DNA of 64,000 nt from Butyrivibrio sp. (GTDB taxonomy: Bacteria > Bacillota > Clostridia > Lachnospirales > Lachnospiraceae), in contig JAMPEU010000005.1 in assembly GCA_023664865.1 (NCBI GenBank), positions 62,001-126,000 of the forward strand. The letters are read 5' to 3'. The notes below the pieces were generated by a model, which saw only the letters and a list, made by a program, of their open reading frames with translations, ran no database searches and was not told where the DNA came from. Positions 26,904 through 36,162 of the stretch are shown here, piece after piece; the stretch's first letter is position 1, and every line of letters begins with the position of its first letter. The translations under genes and the position numbers were made by a program.

Positions 26904-26988
26904 GAGTTCAGGAAACATGCTCAAAATAAGGGGCGACTTACCTCTTTTCAGGCATGGAGCCCCGTTTTTGAGCATGTTTCCTGAACTC
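26904..26988. repeat. 85-bp intergenic hairpin, distinct from the six-copy family
   Basis: The arms starting GAGTTCAGGAAACATGCTCA and their complement pair almost perfectly for about 32 bp around a 24-nt loop. The element lies between the Nudix gene and the aminotransferase gene, 4 bp past the latter's stop. It lacks the conserved core of the six-copy family and a U-run, but shares the habit of long GC-balanced arms. Confidence 0.75.
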
Positions 26989-26992
26989 TCCA

Positions 26993-28273
26993 TTAGCCTA
27001 ATAGTTTCTCCACGCTTACCAATTTAACGCAAAGCACGAACAAATCGGTAGCTGCCGCCATTTCCTCAGGAGTAGGGAAGGTAGGCGCAATACGGATATT
27101 GCTGTCTTTCGGATCTTTTCCGTAAGGATAAGTCGCTCCTGCTCCGGTAAGCGTCACACCCGCCTCTTTACATTTTGCCACTATTGCTTTAGCGCAGCCT
27201 TCAAGCGCATCAAATGAAATAAAGTATCCGCCGACAGGTCTGGTCCATTCACCTATTTCAAGACCATTAAGCTCTTTGTCCAGAACGCTCAATACCGCCT
27301 CGAATTTAGGTCTGATTATATCAGCATGTTTCTGCATATGCGCCATGAGTCCGTCTATATCCTTGAAATATTTTACATGGCGGAGCTGATTAACCTTATC
27401 ATAGCCTATGGTGCGCACAGTCATGGACTCTCTTATATACTCAATATTTGCTTTTGATGCAGCCAGCCCTGCAATTCCGCCGCCTGCAAAACTTACCTTT
27501 GAAGTAGAGCAGAACTCGAATACCATATCCGGATTACCTGCTTTTTCACACTCGCTTAAAATCTCAAGTATTTCATCCTGCTTATCAGGATACAGATGAT
27601 GAACCGCATAAGCGTTGTCCCAGATTATTCTGAAATCCTTCGCCGCCGGCTTTAAATTCGCAAACCTTCTCACTGTTTCATCAGAATATGATATACCGCT
27701 CGGATTAGAATATTTAGGCACGCACCATATTCCTTTTACAGTTTCGTCCTCACTTACATATTTTTCTACCAAATCCATATCCGGACCTTCCGGAGTCATA
27801 GGTATAGTAATCATCTCAATACCGAAATATTCCGTAATCTTAAAATGCCTGTCATATCCCGGCGCCGGACATAAAAATTTCAGCTTATCCAGTTTACACC
27901 ACGGGGTGCTTCCCATAATGCCATGCGTCATGGCATGCGATATTGCATCATACATAATGCTTAGGCTTGAATTTCCGAATACAATCACATTCTGCGCCGG
28001 AACTCCTATCATATCCCCAAGCAGTTTCTTTGCCTCCGGAATACCATCCATAAGCCCATAATTCCTACAGTCTACTCCATCTTCCGTTTTAATGTCAGAA
28101 TCTGCGTCAAAAACATCAGCAATTCCCATTGTCATATCAAGCTGCGCCGTAGACTGCTTTCCTCTGGACATATCCAGCTTAAGCCCTTTGCTCTTTGCTT
28201 TTTCAAATTCCTTCTCAAGTTCATTCTTCAACGATATAAGCTCTTCTTTGCTCATTTCCTTATAAGGTTTCAT
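26993..28273 (-). CDS. PLP-dependent aspartate aminotransferase (Rv3722c/MocR-fold type)
   Basis: A 426-aa fold-type I aminotransferase. The start at 28273 is set by GGAAGGAGC upstream. The opening KGLKLDMSRGKQSTAQLDMT is characteristic of the family that includes mycobacterial Rv3722c, an aspartate aminotransferase. VFGNSSLSIMYDAISHA binds the cofactor phosphate, WDNAYAVHHLYP carries the Asp/Tyr that contact the pyridine ring, and STSKVSFAGGGIAG contains the Schiff-base Lys. There is no HTH domain, so it is an enzyme rather than a MocR regulator. It likely links aspartate or glutamate with oxaloacetate or 2-oxoglutarate. Confidence 0.88.
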   Translation of the reverse strand: MKPYKEMSKEELISLKNELEKEFEKAKSKGLKLDMSRGKQSTAQLDMTMGIADVFDADSDIKTEDGVDCRNYGLMDGIPEAKKLLGDMIGVPAQNVIVFGNSSLSIMYDAISHAMTHGIMGSTPWCKLDKLKFLCPAPGYDRHFKITEYFGIEMITIPMTPEGPDMDLVEKYVSEDETVKGIWCVPKYSNPSGISYSDETVRRFANLKPAAKDFRIIWDNAYAVHHLYPDKQDEILEILSECEKAGNPDMVFEFCSTSKVSFAGGGIAGLAASKANIEYIRESMTVRTIGYDKVNQLRHVKYFKDIDGLMAHMQKHADIIRPKFEAVLSVLDKELNGLEIGEWTRPVGGYFISFDALEGCAKAIVAKCKEAGVTLTGAGATYPYGKDPKDSNIRIAPTFPTPEEMAAATDLFVLCVKLVSVEKLLG

Positions 28274-28407
28274 AAGTAGTTGCTCCTTCCTGACTTGCGG
28301 ATTTATTATCTCTCCATGCCGCACTGCATAATTGTATACAATCATACACTGCCAACTATTCTACTACATAATAATTACAAAGACAAGTAAAAAGAAAAAA
28401 AAGCATT

Positions 28408-28439
28408 AAAAAACTCTGTGAATTTCTCCACAGAGTTTT
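28408..28439 (-). terminator. Terminator of the rny transcript
   Basis: A 9-bp stem (AACTCTGTG/CACAGAGTT) with a 9-nt loop and six T's on the minus strand, starting just after the rny stop. Confidence 0.9.
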
Positions 28440-28444
28440 AAATA

Positions 28445-29998
28445 CTATTTAGCGTAGTCGATAACTCGGCTCTCACGGATTACATTGACTTTTATCTGAC
28501 CGGGATATTCCAATTCAGCTTCAATCTGCTTGGAAATATCTCTGGCAAGCAATACCATGTCGGAATCTGTAATCTGTTCCGGAACTACCATAACACGAAT
28601 CTCTCTACCAGCCTGAATAGCAAAAGATTTATCAACACCCTTGAAATTGTTTGTAATATCTTCTAATTGTTTAAGCCTGCTTGTATATGTTTCTAAAGTT
28701 TCTCTTCTTGCACCCGGTCTTGCTGCAGAAATAGTATCCGCTGCCTGCACCAGACATGCAATCAAAGTCTGAGGTTCAACGTCCCCATGGTGAGACTCGA
28801 CCGCATTAATAACCACAGGTGACTCTTTGTACTTCCTACAAAGGTCAACGCCCAACTGAATATGTGAACCTTCCATTTCATGATCCACAGCTTTACCTAT
28901 ATCATGCAGCAAACCGGCACGCTTCGCCATTCTCACATCTAAGCCAAGCTCTGCCGCAAGCAGACCTGATAACTGTGCCACCTCAATTGAATGTTTTAAT
29001 GCGTTCTGACCATAGCTGGTTCTGAACTTCATCTTTCCAAGTAATCTGATAAGCTCCGGGTGAATACCATGCACACCTACCTCCAGTGTTGCAGCTTCAC
29101 CTTCTTCTTTTATCATTACTTCAACTTCCTTTTGCGCCTTTTCAACCATTTCTTCGATTCTCGCCGGATGTATACGTCCGTCTACAATCAGTTTCTCAAG
29201 CGCAATTCTTGCCACTTCGCGACGAATAGGATCAAAGCCTGATAAAATAACAGCTTCGGGAGTATCGTCGATAATTAAATCAACGCCGGTCATGGTTTCG
29301 AGAGTTCTGATGTTACGTCCCTCTCTACCGATAATCCTTCCCTTCATTTCGTCATTGGGGAGCTGAACAACAGATATTGTCGTCTCGGAAACATGGTCTG
29401 CGGCGCATTTCTGAATCGCCGTCACTACATATTCCTTTGCCTTCTTATCTGCTTCTTCCTTTGCCCTGCTCTCCATTTCTTTAATCATTACAGCAGTTTC
29501 ATGTTTTACTTCATCTTCAACAATTTTCAATAAATAATCTTTTGCCTGTTCGGAGGTAAGACCTGAGATTCGTTCCAGTTCCTGTAATCTTTGCTCATTA
29601 AGTTTTGAGATTTCTTCGCGCTGCTTTGCAAGAGATTCTTCTTTTGCAATCAAGCTCGCTTCTTTTCTCTCAATAGCATCAGCTTTTTTATCAATGTTCT
29701 CTTCCTTCTGCTGAACCCTGCGCTCATATCTTTGAGCTTCCGCACGACGTTCCTTGATTTCCTTGTCCAATTCACTCTTAGAGCGAATAGTCTCTTCCTT
29801 TGCTTCAAGCAACGCTTCGTGCTTCTTGGTCTCGGCGGTTTTAAGAGCTTCATCAATAATCTTTCTTGCTTTCTCGTCCGCATTCCCCAATTTAGCTTCA
29901 ACTATCTTCTTATGATAGTTCGTCGCTATAACTGCAGTAACCGGAATCGATACAACCAGCGTAATGACTATTGCTGCTACTATCCATACCCATTGCAT
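28445..29998 (-). CDS. rny: Ribonuclease Y
   Basis: A 517-aa membrane-anchored endoribonuclease that initiates mRNA decay. Residues 1-25 form the N-terminal transmembrane helix ([20 protein letters not shown]). Residues 30-200 are a long charged coiled coil, the KH domain carries [13 protein letters not shown], and the HD domain has [17 protein letters not shown]. All match the family, including length. The SD sits in a small inverted repeat (AGGAGgtgCTCCT), which might limit translation. It lies directly downstream of recX-recA on the same strand, but its own upstream region may hold a promoter. Confidence 0.96.
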   Translation of the reverse strand: MQWVWIVAAIVITLVVSIPVTAVIATNYHKKIVEAKLGNADEKARKIIDEALKTAETKKHEALLEAKEETIRSKSELDKEIKERRAEAQRYERRVQQKEENIDKKADAIERKEASLIAKEESLAKQREEISKLNEQRLQELERISGLTSEQAKDYLLKIVEDEVKHETAVMIKEMESRAKEEADKKAKEYVVTAIQKCAADHVSETTISVVQLPNDEMKGRIIGREGRNIRTLETMTGVDLIIDDTPEAVILSGFDPIRREVARIALEKLIVDGRIHPARIEEMVEKAQKEVEVMIKEEGEAATLEVGVHGIHPELIRLLGKMKFRTSYGQNALKHSIEVAQLSGLLAAELGLDVRMAKRAGLLHDIGKAVDHEMEGSHIQLGVDLCRKYKESPVVINAVESHHGDVEPQTLIACLVQAADTISAARPGARRETLETYTSRLKQLEDITNNFKGVDKSFAIQAGREIRVMVVPEQITDSDMVLLARDISKQIEAELEYPGQIKVNVIRESRVIDYAK

Positions 29999-30096
29999 TT
30001 ACAGGAGCACCTCCTTATTTAGTTTTCATTGTACATATCAATAATTCCAGTGGAATTAGTAATCAAAAATACAACATACTAATTCTACAACTAAAA

Positions 30097-30714
30097 TTAT
30101 GTTATGTCAAGCAGAAGTGCTTTGCCGATTACATCAGCACAAAATCCCCTGCGCAGCAAAAAGGCGTACATTTTACGTTTTTCTTCAATAGTAGCTGACT
30201 GTGCACGATAATTTTTTTTAATAAGAAGCTTATGTATCATGCCAATCTCGTCAATTTCTTCCCCGTCTTCTTTTAACTCGTCAAATATTTTTGCCGTAAG
30301 CTCTCTGCCTATTCCCTTTCTTAAAAGGTCGTTCTCTATACGTATTCTGCTTTTTCTGCTCATATTATATTCAATAAAATCCCTGGCGTACCTTTCATCA
30401 TCGATATAACCATATGATTCCACATAAGCAACCGCTTCTGCGACGATTTTCTCCGGATATCCGCCCTGTTTAAGCTTATCTTCAAGCTGTCTGCGTGTAT
30501 AGTCTTTCGACTGAAGCAGATTCATGCTTCTTAACTTAGCCCGCTTAGGAAGAATTTCATTAAATATACTTACATAAGCATCTTGCGAAATCTCCTCATC
30601 CTTCCGTATATGAAAACGGTTCAGTTCACCCTTATATAATACAAAAGCAGGTCCTTCGTCTAAAACAACTTTATATCTTGATTTCGTAATAGGCGTTATA
30701 TCAGTTACTGTCAT
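30097..30714 (-). CDS. recX: RecA regulator RecX
   Basis: A 205-aa all-helical protein built of three-helix repeats. Family marks are LLQSKDYTRRQLEDKLKQGGY, VESYGYIDDERYARDFIEYNM and the closing MYAFLLRRGF. RecX caps or modulates RecA filaments. It follows recA by 65 bp on the same strand, the usual arrangement, so it likely shares recA's SOS-controlled promoter. The start at 30714 has GGAGAAA upstream. Confidence 0.92.
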   Translation of the reverse strand: MTVTDITPITKSRYKVVLDEGPAFVLYKGELNRFHIRKDEEISQDAYVSIFNEILPKRAKLRSMNLLQSKDYTRRQLEDKLKQGGYPEKIVAEAVAYVESYGYIDDERYARDFIEYNMSRKSRIRIENDLLRKGIGRELTAKIFDELKEDGEEIDEIGMIHKLLIKKNYRAQSATIEEKRKMYAFLLRRGFCADVIGKALLLDIT

Positions 30715-30779
30715 ACTCTGAGCATTTCTCCGTTAAATGTTATATTCCGGCGTGTTTTCTCCCGGCATACTTATTTTCT

Positions 30780-31868
30780 TTAGCTGTTTTCTTCCGCTGC
30801 CTTTTCTTTAGACGGTTTCTCTTTAGATGTCTTATCACCCGATGCCTTATCGCCATTATCCTGAATAGCAACGTCGAGATTGAACAATTCCCTTACCTTC
30901 TGTTCTACTTCACTGCAGACTGCGGGATTATCTTTAAGATATTGCTTCGCATTCTCTCTGCCCTGTCCGATTTTATTACCTTCATAGGCATACCATGCGC
31001 CGCTCTTATTAATAATTCCGTTATCGGCAGACAAATCCAGAATATCTCCTATCGTGGAAATACCCTCGCCGAACATGATATCAAACTCCGCTTCCTTAAA
31101 CGGCGGCGCTATCTTATTCTTAACTACTTTTACCCTCGTCCTGTTGCCTATTACTTCTCCGCCCTGCTTAATGGACTCGATTCTTCTTACGTCCAGTCTG
31201 ACAGACGAATAGAACTTAAGCGCACGCCCGCCTGTAGTAGTTTCGGGATTACCAAACATAATACCCACTTTTTCACGAAGCTGGTTAATAAATACAACGG
31301 TGCAGTTGGACTTACTGATTACGCCTGTCAGCTTACGAAGCGCCTGTGACATCAGCCTTGCCTGAAGACCTACATGTGCATCTCCCATATCTCCGTCTAT
31401 TTCCGCTTTAGGCACAAGAGCTGCTACAGAGTCCACTACTACTATATCTATCGCTCCTGAACGCACCATCGTCTCTGTAATCTCTAATGCCTGCTCGCCG
31501 TTATCCGGCTGCGAAATATATAAGTTATCTACGTCAACGCCTATATTCTTGGCATAAACAGGATCCAGCGCATGTTCAGCATCAATGAAACCTGCAATTC
31601 CGCCTCTCTTTTGCACTTCCGCGATCATATGTAAAGTTACGGTAGTCTTACCGCTGGATTCCGGACCGTATATCTCTACAATCCTTCCTTTCGGGATTCC
31701 TCCCAAACCCAGCGCGATATCCAGACTCAATGAACCTGTAGGAATCGTCTCGACATTCATCTGTACCGAAGGATCGCCCAGCTTCATAATTGCGCCCTTG
31801 CCAAACTGTCTCTCTATCTGCCCTATGGCAGCGTCCAATGCTTTTAATTTTTCTTCTTTTTCCATCAT
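30780..31868 (-). CDS. recA: Recombinase RecA
   Basis: A 362-aa strand-exchange ATPase and LexA co-protease. Walker A is GPESSGKTT (about residues 66-74), Walker B is [11 protein letters not shown], and loop L2 contains [22 protein letters not shown]. The C-terminus is an unusually Lys/Glu-rich tail ([20 protein letters not shown]), which may affect DNA affinity. Two adjacent ATG codons follow AAGGAGATTGA, so the start could be 31868 or 31865. Two LexA-type boxes cover the promoter. Confidence 0.98.
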   Translation of the reverse strand: MMEKEEKLKALDAAIGQIERQFGKGAIMKLGDPSVQMNVETIPTGSLSLDIALGLGGIPKGRIVEIYGPESSGKTTVTLHMIAEVQKRGGIAGFIDAEHALDPVYAKNIGVDVDNLYISQPDNGEQALEITETMVRSGAIDIVVVDSVAALVPKAEIDGDMGDAHVGLQARLMSQALRKLTGVISKSNCTVVFINQLREKVGIMFGNPETTTGGRALKFYSSVRLDVRRIESIKQGGEVIGNRTRVKVVKNKIAPPFKEAEFDIMFGEGISTIGDILDLSADNGIINKSGAWYAYEGNKIGQGRENAKQYLKDNPAVCSEVEQKVRELFNLDVAIQDNGDKASGDKTSKEKPSKEKAAEENS

Positions 31869-31886
31869 TCAATCTCCTTTTGTGAT

Positions 31887-31938
31887 AGAACATTTGTTCT
31901 TACTTATATAGGATAAAACAAATGTTCGATTTTGTCAA
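31887..31938 (-). promoter_or_regulatory. recA promoter with two LexA (SOS) boxes
   Basis: On the minus strand TTGACA and TATCCT are 17 bp apart (31933-31938 and 31910-31915). The spacer holds CGAACATTTGTTTT (31915-31928), close to the Firmicute SOS box CGAAC-N4-GTTCG, and AGAACAAATGTTCT (31887-31900) lies at or just past the transcription start with the perfect dyad GAAC-AAAT-GTTC. This predicts LexA repression and SOS induction. Confidence 0.85.
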
Positions 31939-32076
31939 CATTTACTTTTTTATTATTTTACATCTTTTAAAGTCCGATAAACAACCCTTTATGCCTCCTT
32001 TCCCACATAATTTTAATTTTTGCTTTGAATTGTTGGCGAAACGCCGGATATGCAAAGCAGAATGAATTATGTAAAC

Positions 32077-33423
32077 CTACTCACGTGTCTGCCTGAAAAT
32101 GGGATTTTTCAGCATATTCACAAGCAGAGGCAGCACCATCGCCACCCACACGACCGGCTCCGATATTATTACTCCCATATATCCTATCACAGGTGCAAGC
32201 AAAAAAGCAATAACAACTTTTCCGATAAGTTCAATAAGGCTGGAAAAAAGCGGCGTCTTTTTATCTCCGAAGCCCTGCATACTGTTGCGGAAAATGCAGA
32301 TTAACGCGGGAAGGAAGTAAAATACGCCGTTTATCCTAAGATAAAGCGCGGCGGTATCGATAATCTCCCTTTCGCTGCTTGCGGTAATCAGCCCGATAAT
32401 CTGCGGAGACAGCAGAAATATTACCGCCAGCACTATGGCGCACCAGCCAAAGGCAAGCAGCACAGTGTCCTTAATTCCTTTTTTAATCCTTCCGTATTCC
32501 TTCGCGCCGAGATTCTGACCGCAGTATGTGGCAAGCGCCGTCCCCATCACGAAAAAGGGCGTAAGAAATAAGGAAGTCGCTTTTCTTGCCGCAGTATGCG
32601 CGACAATTATATTTGTCCCGAAAGTATTGATGCTGGTCTGTAAAGCAAGCGAGCCAAGCGTTACAAATGAAATCATAAATCCCATAGAGATTCCCGTCGG
32701 AAGAAGTCTTCCGTAAATTTCCCTATCCGGCTTCATGCCTTCCATAGCGGGCATAATGTTACGATATTTCTTCCGCATATAAAGAAAGCAGAGAAACGCC
32801 GAGAGCGCCTGCGAAAATACGGTAGCTGCGGCTGCCCCGGCAACGCCCATGTCAAAATACAGGATACACAGATAATCAAGCGCCACATTTAAAATGTTGG
32901 AAATCACCAAAAATACAAGCGGAGTAAACGAATCCCCGATAGCCCTGAGAATTGCCGCGCAGATATTATACAGCGCAGCCGCGACCATTCCGGCAAGTAT
33001 GATGCGGATATAGGCTGACGCTTCCGCCATCAGCGCATCGGAAACATTCAGCACCCCTAAAATCTGCGGCAGAAAAAGAAGCGACGCTATACTTATGATA
33101 ACTGCTGCCGCTACTCCGAGAATTACCGTGCCCCCAATTGTTTTTTTCAGCTTGCCTTCATCATCGGCTCCGTAAAAAGTCGAAATAATAATGCCGAAAC
33201 CGGCGATAATCCCATTGATAAACTCTATCAGCATATCGCTTAGCGTCGTGGTCGCTCCTACTGCGGCAAGAGAATTTTCACCGAGCGCGCTTCCTATAAT
33301 ACGGGTATCAATCAGGCTGTAAGCAAGCTGGAACATCTGCCCGATATAGAGTGGGAGCGCAAAAAGTATAATAACCTTCAAAGGTTTTCCTATCGTCAGG
33401 TTTTTCATAAATTTCTCCAACAA
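32077..33423 (-). CDS. MATE-family efflux transporter
   Basis: A 448-aa membrane protein with about 12 helices in two six-helix halves. The opening LTIGKPLKVIILFALPLYIGQ and LAAVGATTTLSDMLIEFINGI, with the second-half LGSLALQTSINTFGTNIIVA, match MATE/NorM exporters driven by Na+ or H+. Substrates cannot be told. It is separated by a family repeat from the divergent TetR gene, so TetR control is possible but unproven. Confidence 0.9.
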   Translation of the reverse strand: MLEKFMKNLTIGKPLKVIILFALPLYIGQMFQLAYSLIDTRIIGSALGENSLAAVGATTTLSDMLIEFINGIIAGFGIIISTFYGADDEGKLKKTIGGTVILGVAAAVIISIASLLFLPQILGVLNVSDALMAEASAYIRIILAGMVAAALYNICAAILRAIGDSFTPLVFLVISNILNVALDYLCILYFDMGVAGAAAATVFSQALSAFLCFLYMRKKYRNIMPAMEGMKPDREIYGRLLPTGISMGFMISFVTLGSLALQTSINTFGTNIIVAHTAARKATSLFLTPFFVMGTALATYCGQNLGAKEYGRIKKGIKDTVLLAFGWCAIVLAVIFLLSPQIIGLITASSEREIIDTAALYLRINGVFYFLPALICIFRNSMQGFGDKKTPLFSSLIELIGKVVIAFLLAPVIGYMGVIISEPVVWVAMVLPLLVNMLKNPIFRQTRE

Positions 33424-33528
33424 TAAAATATCATAAAACGTGTATTCATAACTTTATAATAAATCTAACATATACCTTTTTTAATAACAAGCATATTTTT
33501 GCCTGCGCGAAAATCCGAAAATCTCTCT

Positions 33529-33714
33529 TAACAGTTAAGTCCACAGCCGCATGGACGCATATGTTTCCCTGCCGCGGTCCTTGAAAAACGCCGGTCCTTA
33601 GTGAAAAAGACGCAAAGCGGCTTTTGAACTTAGTACCGCTGCGCTTTTTCACGGAACGGAAGTGTGCCGCAAAGGGAAACATATGCGTCCATGCGGCTGT
33701 GGACTTAACTGTTA
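33529..33714 (+). repeat. Long-arm inverted element, copy 2 (186 bp)
   Basis: Arms 33529-33570 and 33673-33714 are a perfect 42-bp inverted repeat containing CATATG. The core is in forward orientation (CCTTGAAAAACGCCGGT ...). It lies between the divergent MATE and tetR genes. Confidence 0.9.
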
Positions 33715-33744
33715 CAATTCCGCTGCAACCCCCTTCTCAAAAAC

Positions 33745-33776
33745 GGTCAACGGATTTATAATAAGATAAATTGACC
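33745..33776. promoter_or_regulatory. Candidate TetR operator half-sites
   Basis: GGTCAA and TTGACC form an inverted pair 20 bp apart, around a TATAAT-like box and just upstream of the tetR RBS. Autoregulation through this site is plausible, but the spacing is longer than in classic TetR operators. Confidence 0.3.
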
Positions 33777-33791
33777 AACAAAGGAGAAGTA

Positions 33792-34412
33792 ATGAACGAA
33801 AAATTCTATTCTCTGCCGAAAGAGAAACAGCAGAAAATTATAAATGCGGGATACAGAGTCTTTTCGCAAAATTCCTATAAAAAGAGTCCGATGAATGAAA
33901 TAGCTTCCTGCGCAGGCATAAGCAAGTCGCTGTTATTCCACTATTTTCACAATAAAAAAGAACTGTACCTTTTTCTGTGGGACAGGGCTTGTAAGATTAC
34001 TATGGAATACCTTACAAAGTACGGCTGTTACGAGCCGGACGACCTTTTTGAAATGATGGAGCGCGGAATGCGGGCAAAAATTTATCTGATGAAAAACCAG
34101 CCCGATATGACGGCGTTTGTCATCAAGGCATTTTATGAAAAAGACGCCGAAGTCAACCGCGAGATACAGGAAAGCTACCAGAACTATTTCCATATAAAAG
34201 CATATGACGCCCTTGCCAAAGTCGATACCGCCGCCTTTGTGCCGGGACTTGATTTAGGGTATATGTATAAGGAAATGTATCTTGCCTCGGAAGGCTATCT
34301 GTGGGAGATATACCAGCGCGGCAGCGAACTTGACGCTGGGAAACTGGAACAGGATTTTGAAGAAATGTTGAAGTTCTGGAAGAAAATATATCTGATAAAT
34401 CCGCAGGCTTAG
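33792..34412 (+). CDS. TetR/AcrR-family transcriptional regulator
   Basis: A 206-aa regulator; the ATG at 33792 follows AAAGGAG closely. Residues 8-55 are the TetR HTH (KQQKIINAGYRVFSQNSYKK ... EIASCAGISKSLLFHYFHNK). The remaining helices form the ligand/dimer domain. It lies 84 bp before an ABC ATPase/permease pair on the same strand, which it probably controls in response to a small molecule. Confidence 0.9.
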   Translation: MNEKFYSLPKEKQQKIINAGYRVFSQNSYKKSPMNEIASCAGISKSLLFHYFHNKKELYLFLWDRACKITMEYLTKYGCYEPDDLFEMMERGMRAKIYLMKNQPDMTAFVIKAFYEKDAEVNREIQESYQNYFHIKAYDALAKVDTAAFVPGLDLGYMYKEMYLASEGYLWEIYQRGSELDAGKLEQDFEEMLKFWKKIYLINPQA

Positions 34413-34496
34413 AAATGAACAAAGTTATTAGTGAACATGTAGATAGGCTTAGACAGATTGGACCGCTACACGGCTATGAAAGGAGCAAAGTTATTA

Positions 34497-35381
34497 ATGA
34501 ACGCTGTTGAAATAAACCACCTCACCAAATTTTACGGCAAATCAAGGGGTATTACGGACTTAAGCTTAAACATTCAAGAAGGCGACTTCTTCGGCTTTAT
34601 CGGACCTAACGGCGCCGGTAAAAGCACGACTATACGCACCCTGCTTGGGCTGATTGCGCCGACTGACGGAAACGCCCTCATATTTGGTAAAGATATCCGC
34701 AAGAACCATAAAGAACAGCTTACCGATATCGGCTACATGCCCTCGGAAGCAGATTTTTATACCAATATGAAAGTCCGCGACATAATAAAGTATTCAGCCG
34801 AATTAAGAAAACGCGACTGTGCGGCTAAAGCCGCCGCCCTCTGCGACAGATTGGAGCTTGATACAAATAAAAAAATATCCGAGCTTTCACTCGGCAACCG
34901 TAAAAAAGTCTCCATCGTCTGCGCATTGCAGCATGAGCCGAAGCTCTGCATTCTCGATGAGCCGACAAGCGGGCTTGATCCCATTATACAACGGGAATTT
35001 TTTGCAATATTAACTGAGATAAATAATCAGGGTGCGACGATTTTCTTATCCTCGCATATCCTCTCGGAAATACAGAAATACTGCAGGCACGCCGCCATTA
35101 TCAGGGCAGGAAAGCTGCTGCTTTGCGAGCGGATTGAAAACCTGACGCACACTAACGCCAAAAATGTTACAATTTCGGGAGTATCAACCCCGCCTGATTT
35201 AAACAATATCCGCAATGTAAAAATCGACGGCGATACCGTAAGCTTCATATACAGCGGCGAACCTAATATTTTAATGCGTGCATTGACGCAGATGCCCTTA
35301 ACAGACGTAAATATCAGCGAGCCGGATTTGGAAGAAATCATTATGCACTATTATAAGGAGAAAAACGATGACAATTCTTAA
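34497..35381 (+). CDS. ABC transporter ATP-binding protein
   Basis: A 294-aa single-NBD ATPase. Walker A is GPNGAGKST, the Q-loop region is IGYMPSEADFYT, the signature is ELSLGNRKKVSIV, Walker B is LCILDEPTSGLDP and the switch His is in LSSHILSEIQKY. The LSLGNRKKV form and the C-terminal ~75-residue extension fit the DRA/CcmA-type exporters of drugs or peptides. It overlaps the permease gene by 14 bp, so they are translationally coupled. An upstream frame opens at 34458, but only the ATG at 34497 has AAAGGAG. Confidence 0.93.
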   Translation: MNAVEINHLTKFYGKSRGITDLSLNIQEGDFFGFIGPNGAGKSTTIRTLLGLIAPTDGNALIFGKDIRKNHKEQLTDIGYMPSEADFYTNMKVRDIIKYSAELRKRDCAAKAAALCDRLELDTNKKISELSLGNRKKVSIVCALQHEPKLCILDEPTSGLDPIIQREFFAILTEINNQGATIFLSSHILSEIQKYCRHAAIIRAGKLLLCERIENLTHTNAKNVTISGVSTPPDLNNIRNVKIDGDTVSFIYSGEPNILMRALTQMPLTDVNISEPDLEEIIMHYYKEKNDDNS

Positions 35382-36159
35382 ACATGAAATAGCACAGAAC
35401 AGAATTTCACTTGCCATATGGACCTGCGTTATCGCCTTTATGCTTGGCATATGTATCATTATCTACCCTGAAATGTCAGGACAGATGGGCGAAATCGGCG
35501 TTGCCTTTTCCAATATGGGCGGATTTTCGGCGGCGTTTGGCATGGATAAGATTAACTTTGGTGAGTTTACAGGCTTTTTCGGTGTGGAATGTGGCAATGT
35601 CTTAGGGCTTGGCGGAGCGTTTTTTGCCGCCCTTATAAGCATCATGGCGCTGGCAAAGGAAGAAAAAGAACATACCGCAGAGTTTCTCCTAACCCACCCC
35701 ATAAGCCGTACAAACGTTGTCTGCCAGAAACTTATTTCGGTATTTGTGCAGATTCTTATTTTAAATGCCGCATCAATATGTATTACCGCCATATCCACAA
35801 TTATTATCGGCGAATCCCCTGAGATAAAGCCGATGGCAATGATGTTTGCGGTATATTTCATCATGCAGCTTGAAACTGCGGCTGTCTGCTTCGGCATATC
35901 CGCCTTTATCGGCAACAATGGTTCTGCTGCAGGACTTGGACTCGGTCTTGCCGCTACATTCTATTTTATGAATATCATCTCCAACTTAAGCGAAGACGCG
36001 GCATTTCTTAAATATATTACGCCATTCGGATATACTGACTGCGCAAAGATTATCGCTGATGGCAGTATCGAGGTAAAGTACCTTGTGGTAGGAATTATTA
36101 TCAGCGTGGCAGGAATTATGGCTGCGTTTGTTAGATATAATAAAAAAGATATTTCCTAA
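35368..36159 (+). CDS. ABC-2 type transporter permease
   Basis: A 263-aa membrane protein with six predicted helices (first at about 15-35, VIAFMLGICIIIYP). The cytoplasmic loop KEEKEHTAEFLLTHPISRT is typical of ABC-2 permeases, where an amphipathic elbow contacts the ATPase. It partners the ATPase encoded just upstream. Its stop is 3 bp from the convergent end of hsdR. Confidence 0.9.
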   Translation: MTILKHEIAQNRISLAIWTCVIAFMLGICIIIYPEMSGQMGEIGVAFSNMGGFSAAFGMDKINFGEFTGFFGVECGNVLGLGGAFFAALISIMALAKEEKEHTAEFLLTHPISRTNVVCQKLISVFVQILILNAASICITAISTIIIGESPEIKPMAMMFAVYFIMQLETAAVCFGISAFIGNNGSAAGLGLGLAATFYFMNIISNLSEDAAFLKYITPFGYTDCAKIIADGSIEVKYLVVGIIISVAGIMAAFVRYNKKDIS

Positions 36160-36162
36160 TAG

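Noticed and set aside
33446..33682. Short open frames sharing the peptide RSVKKRSGTKFKSR-type in several spacers
   Set aside because: They arise from the conserved core of the six-copy repeat and lack start signals; the signal is in the DNA or RNA, not a protein.
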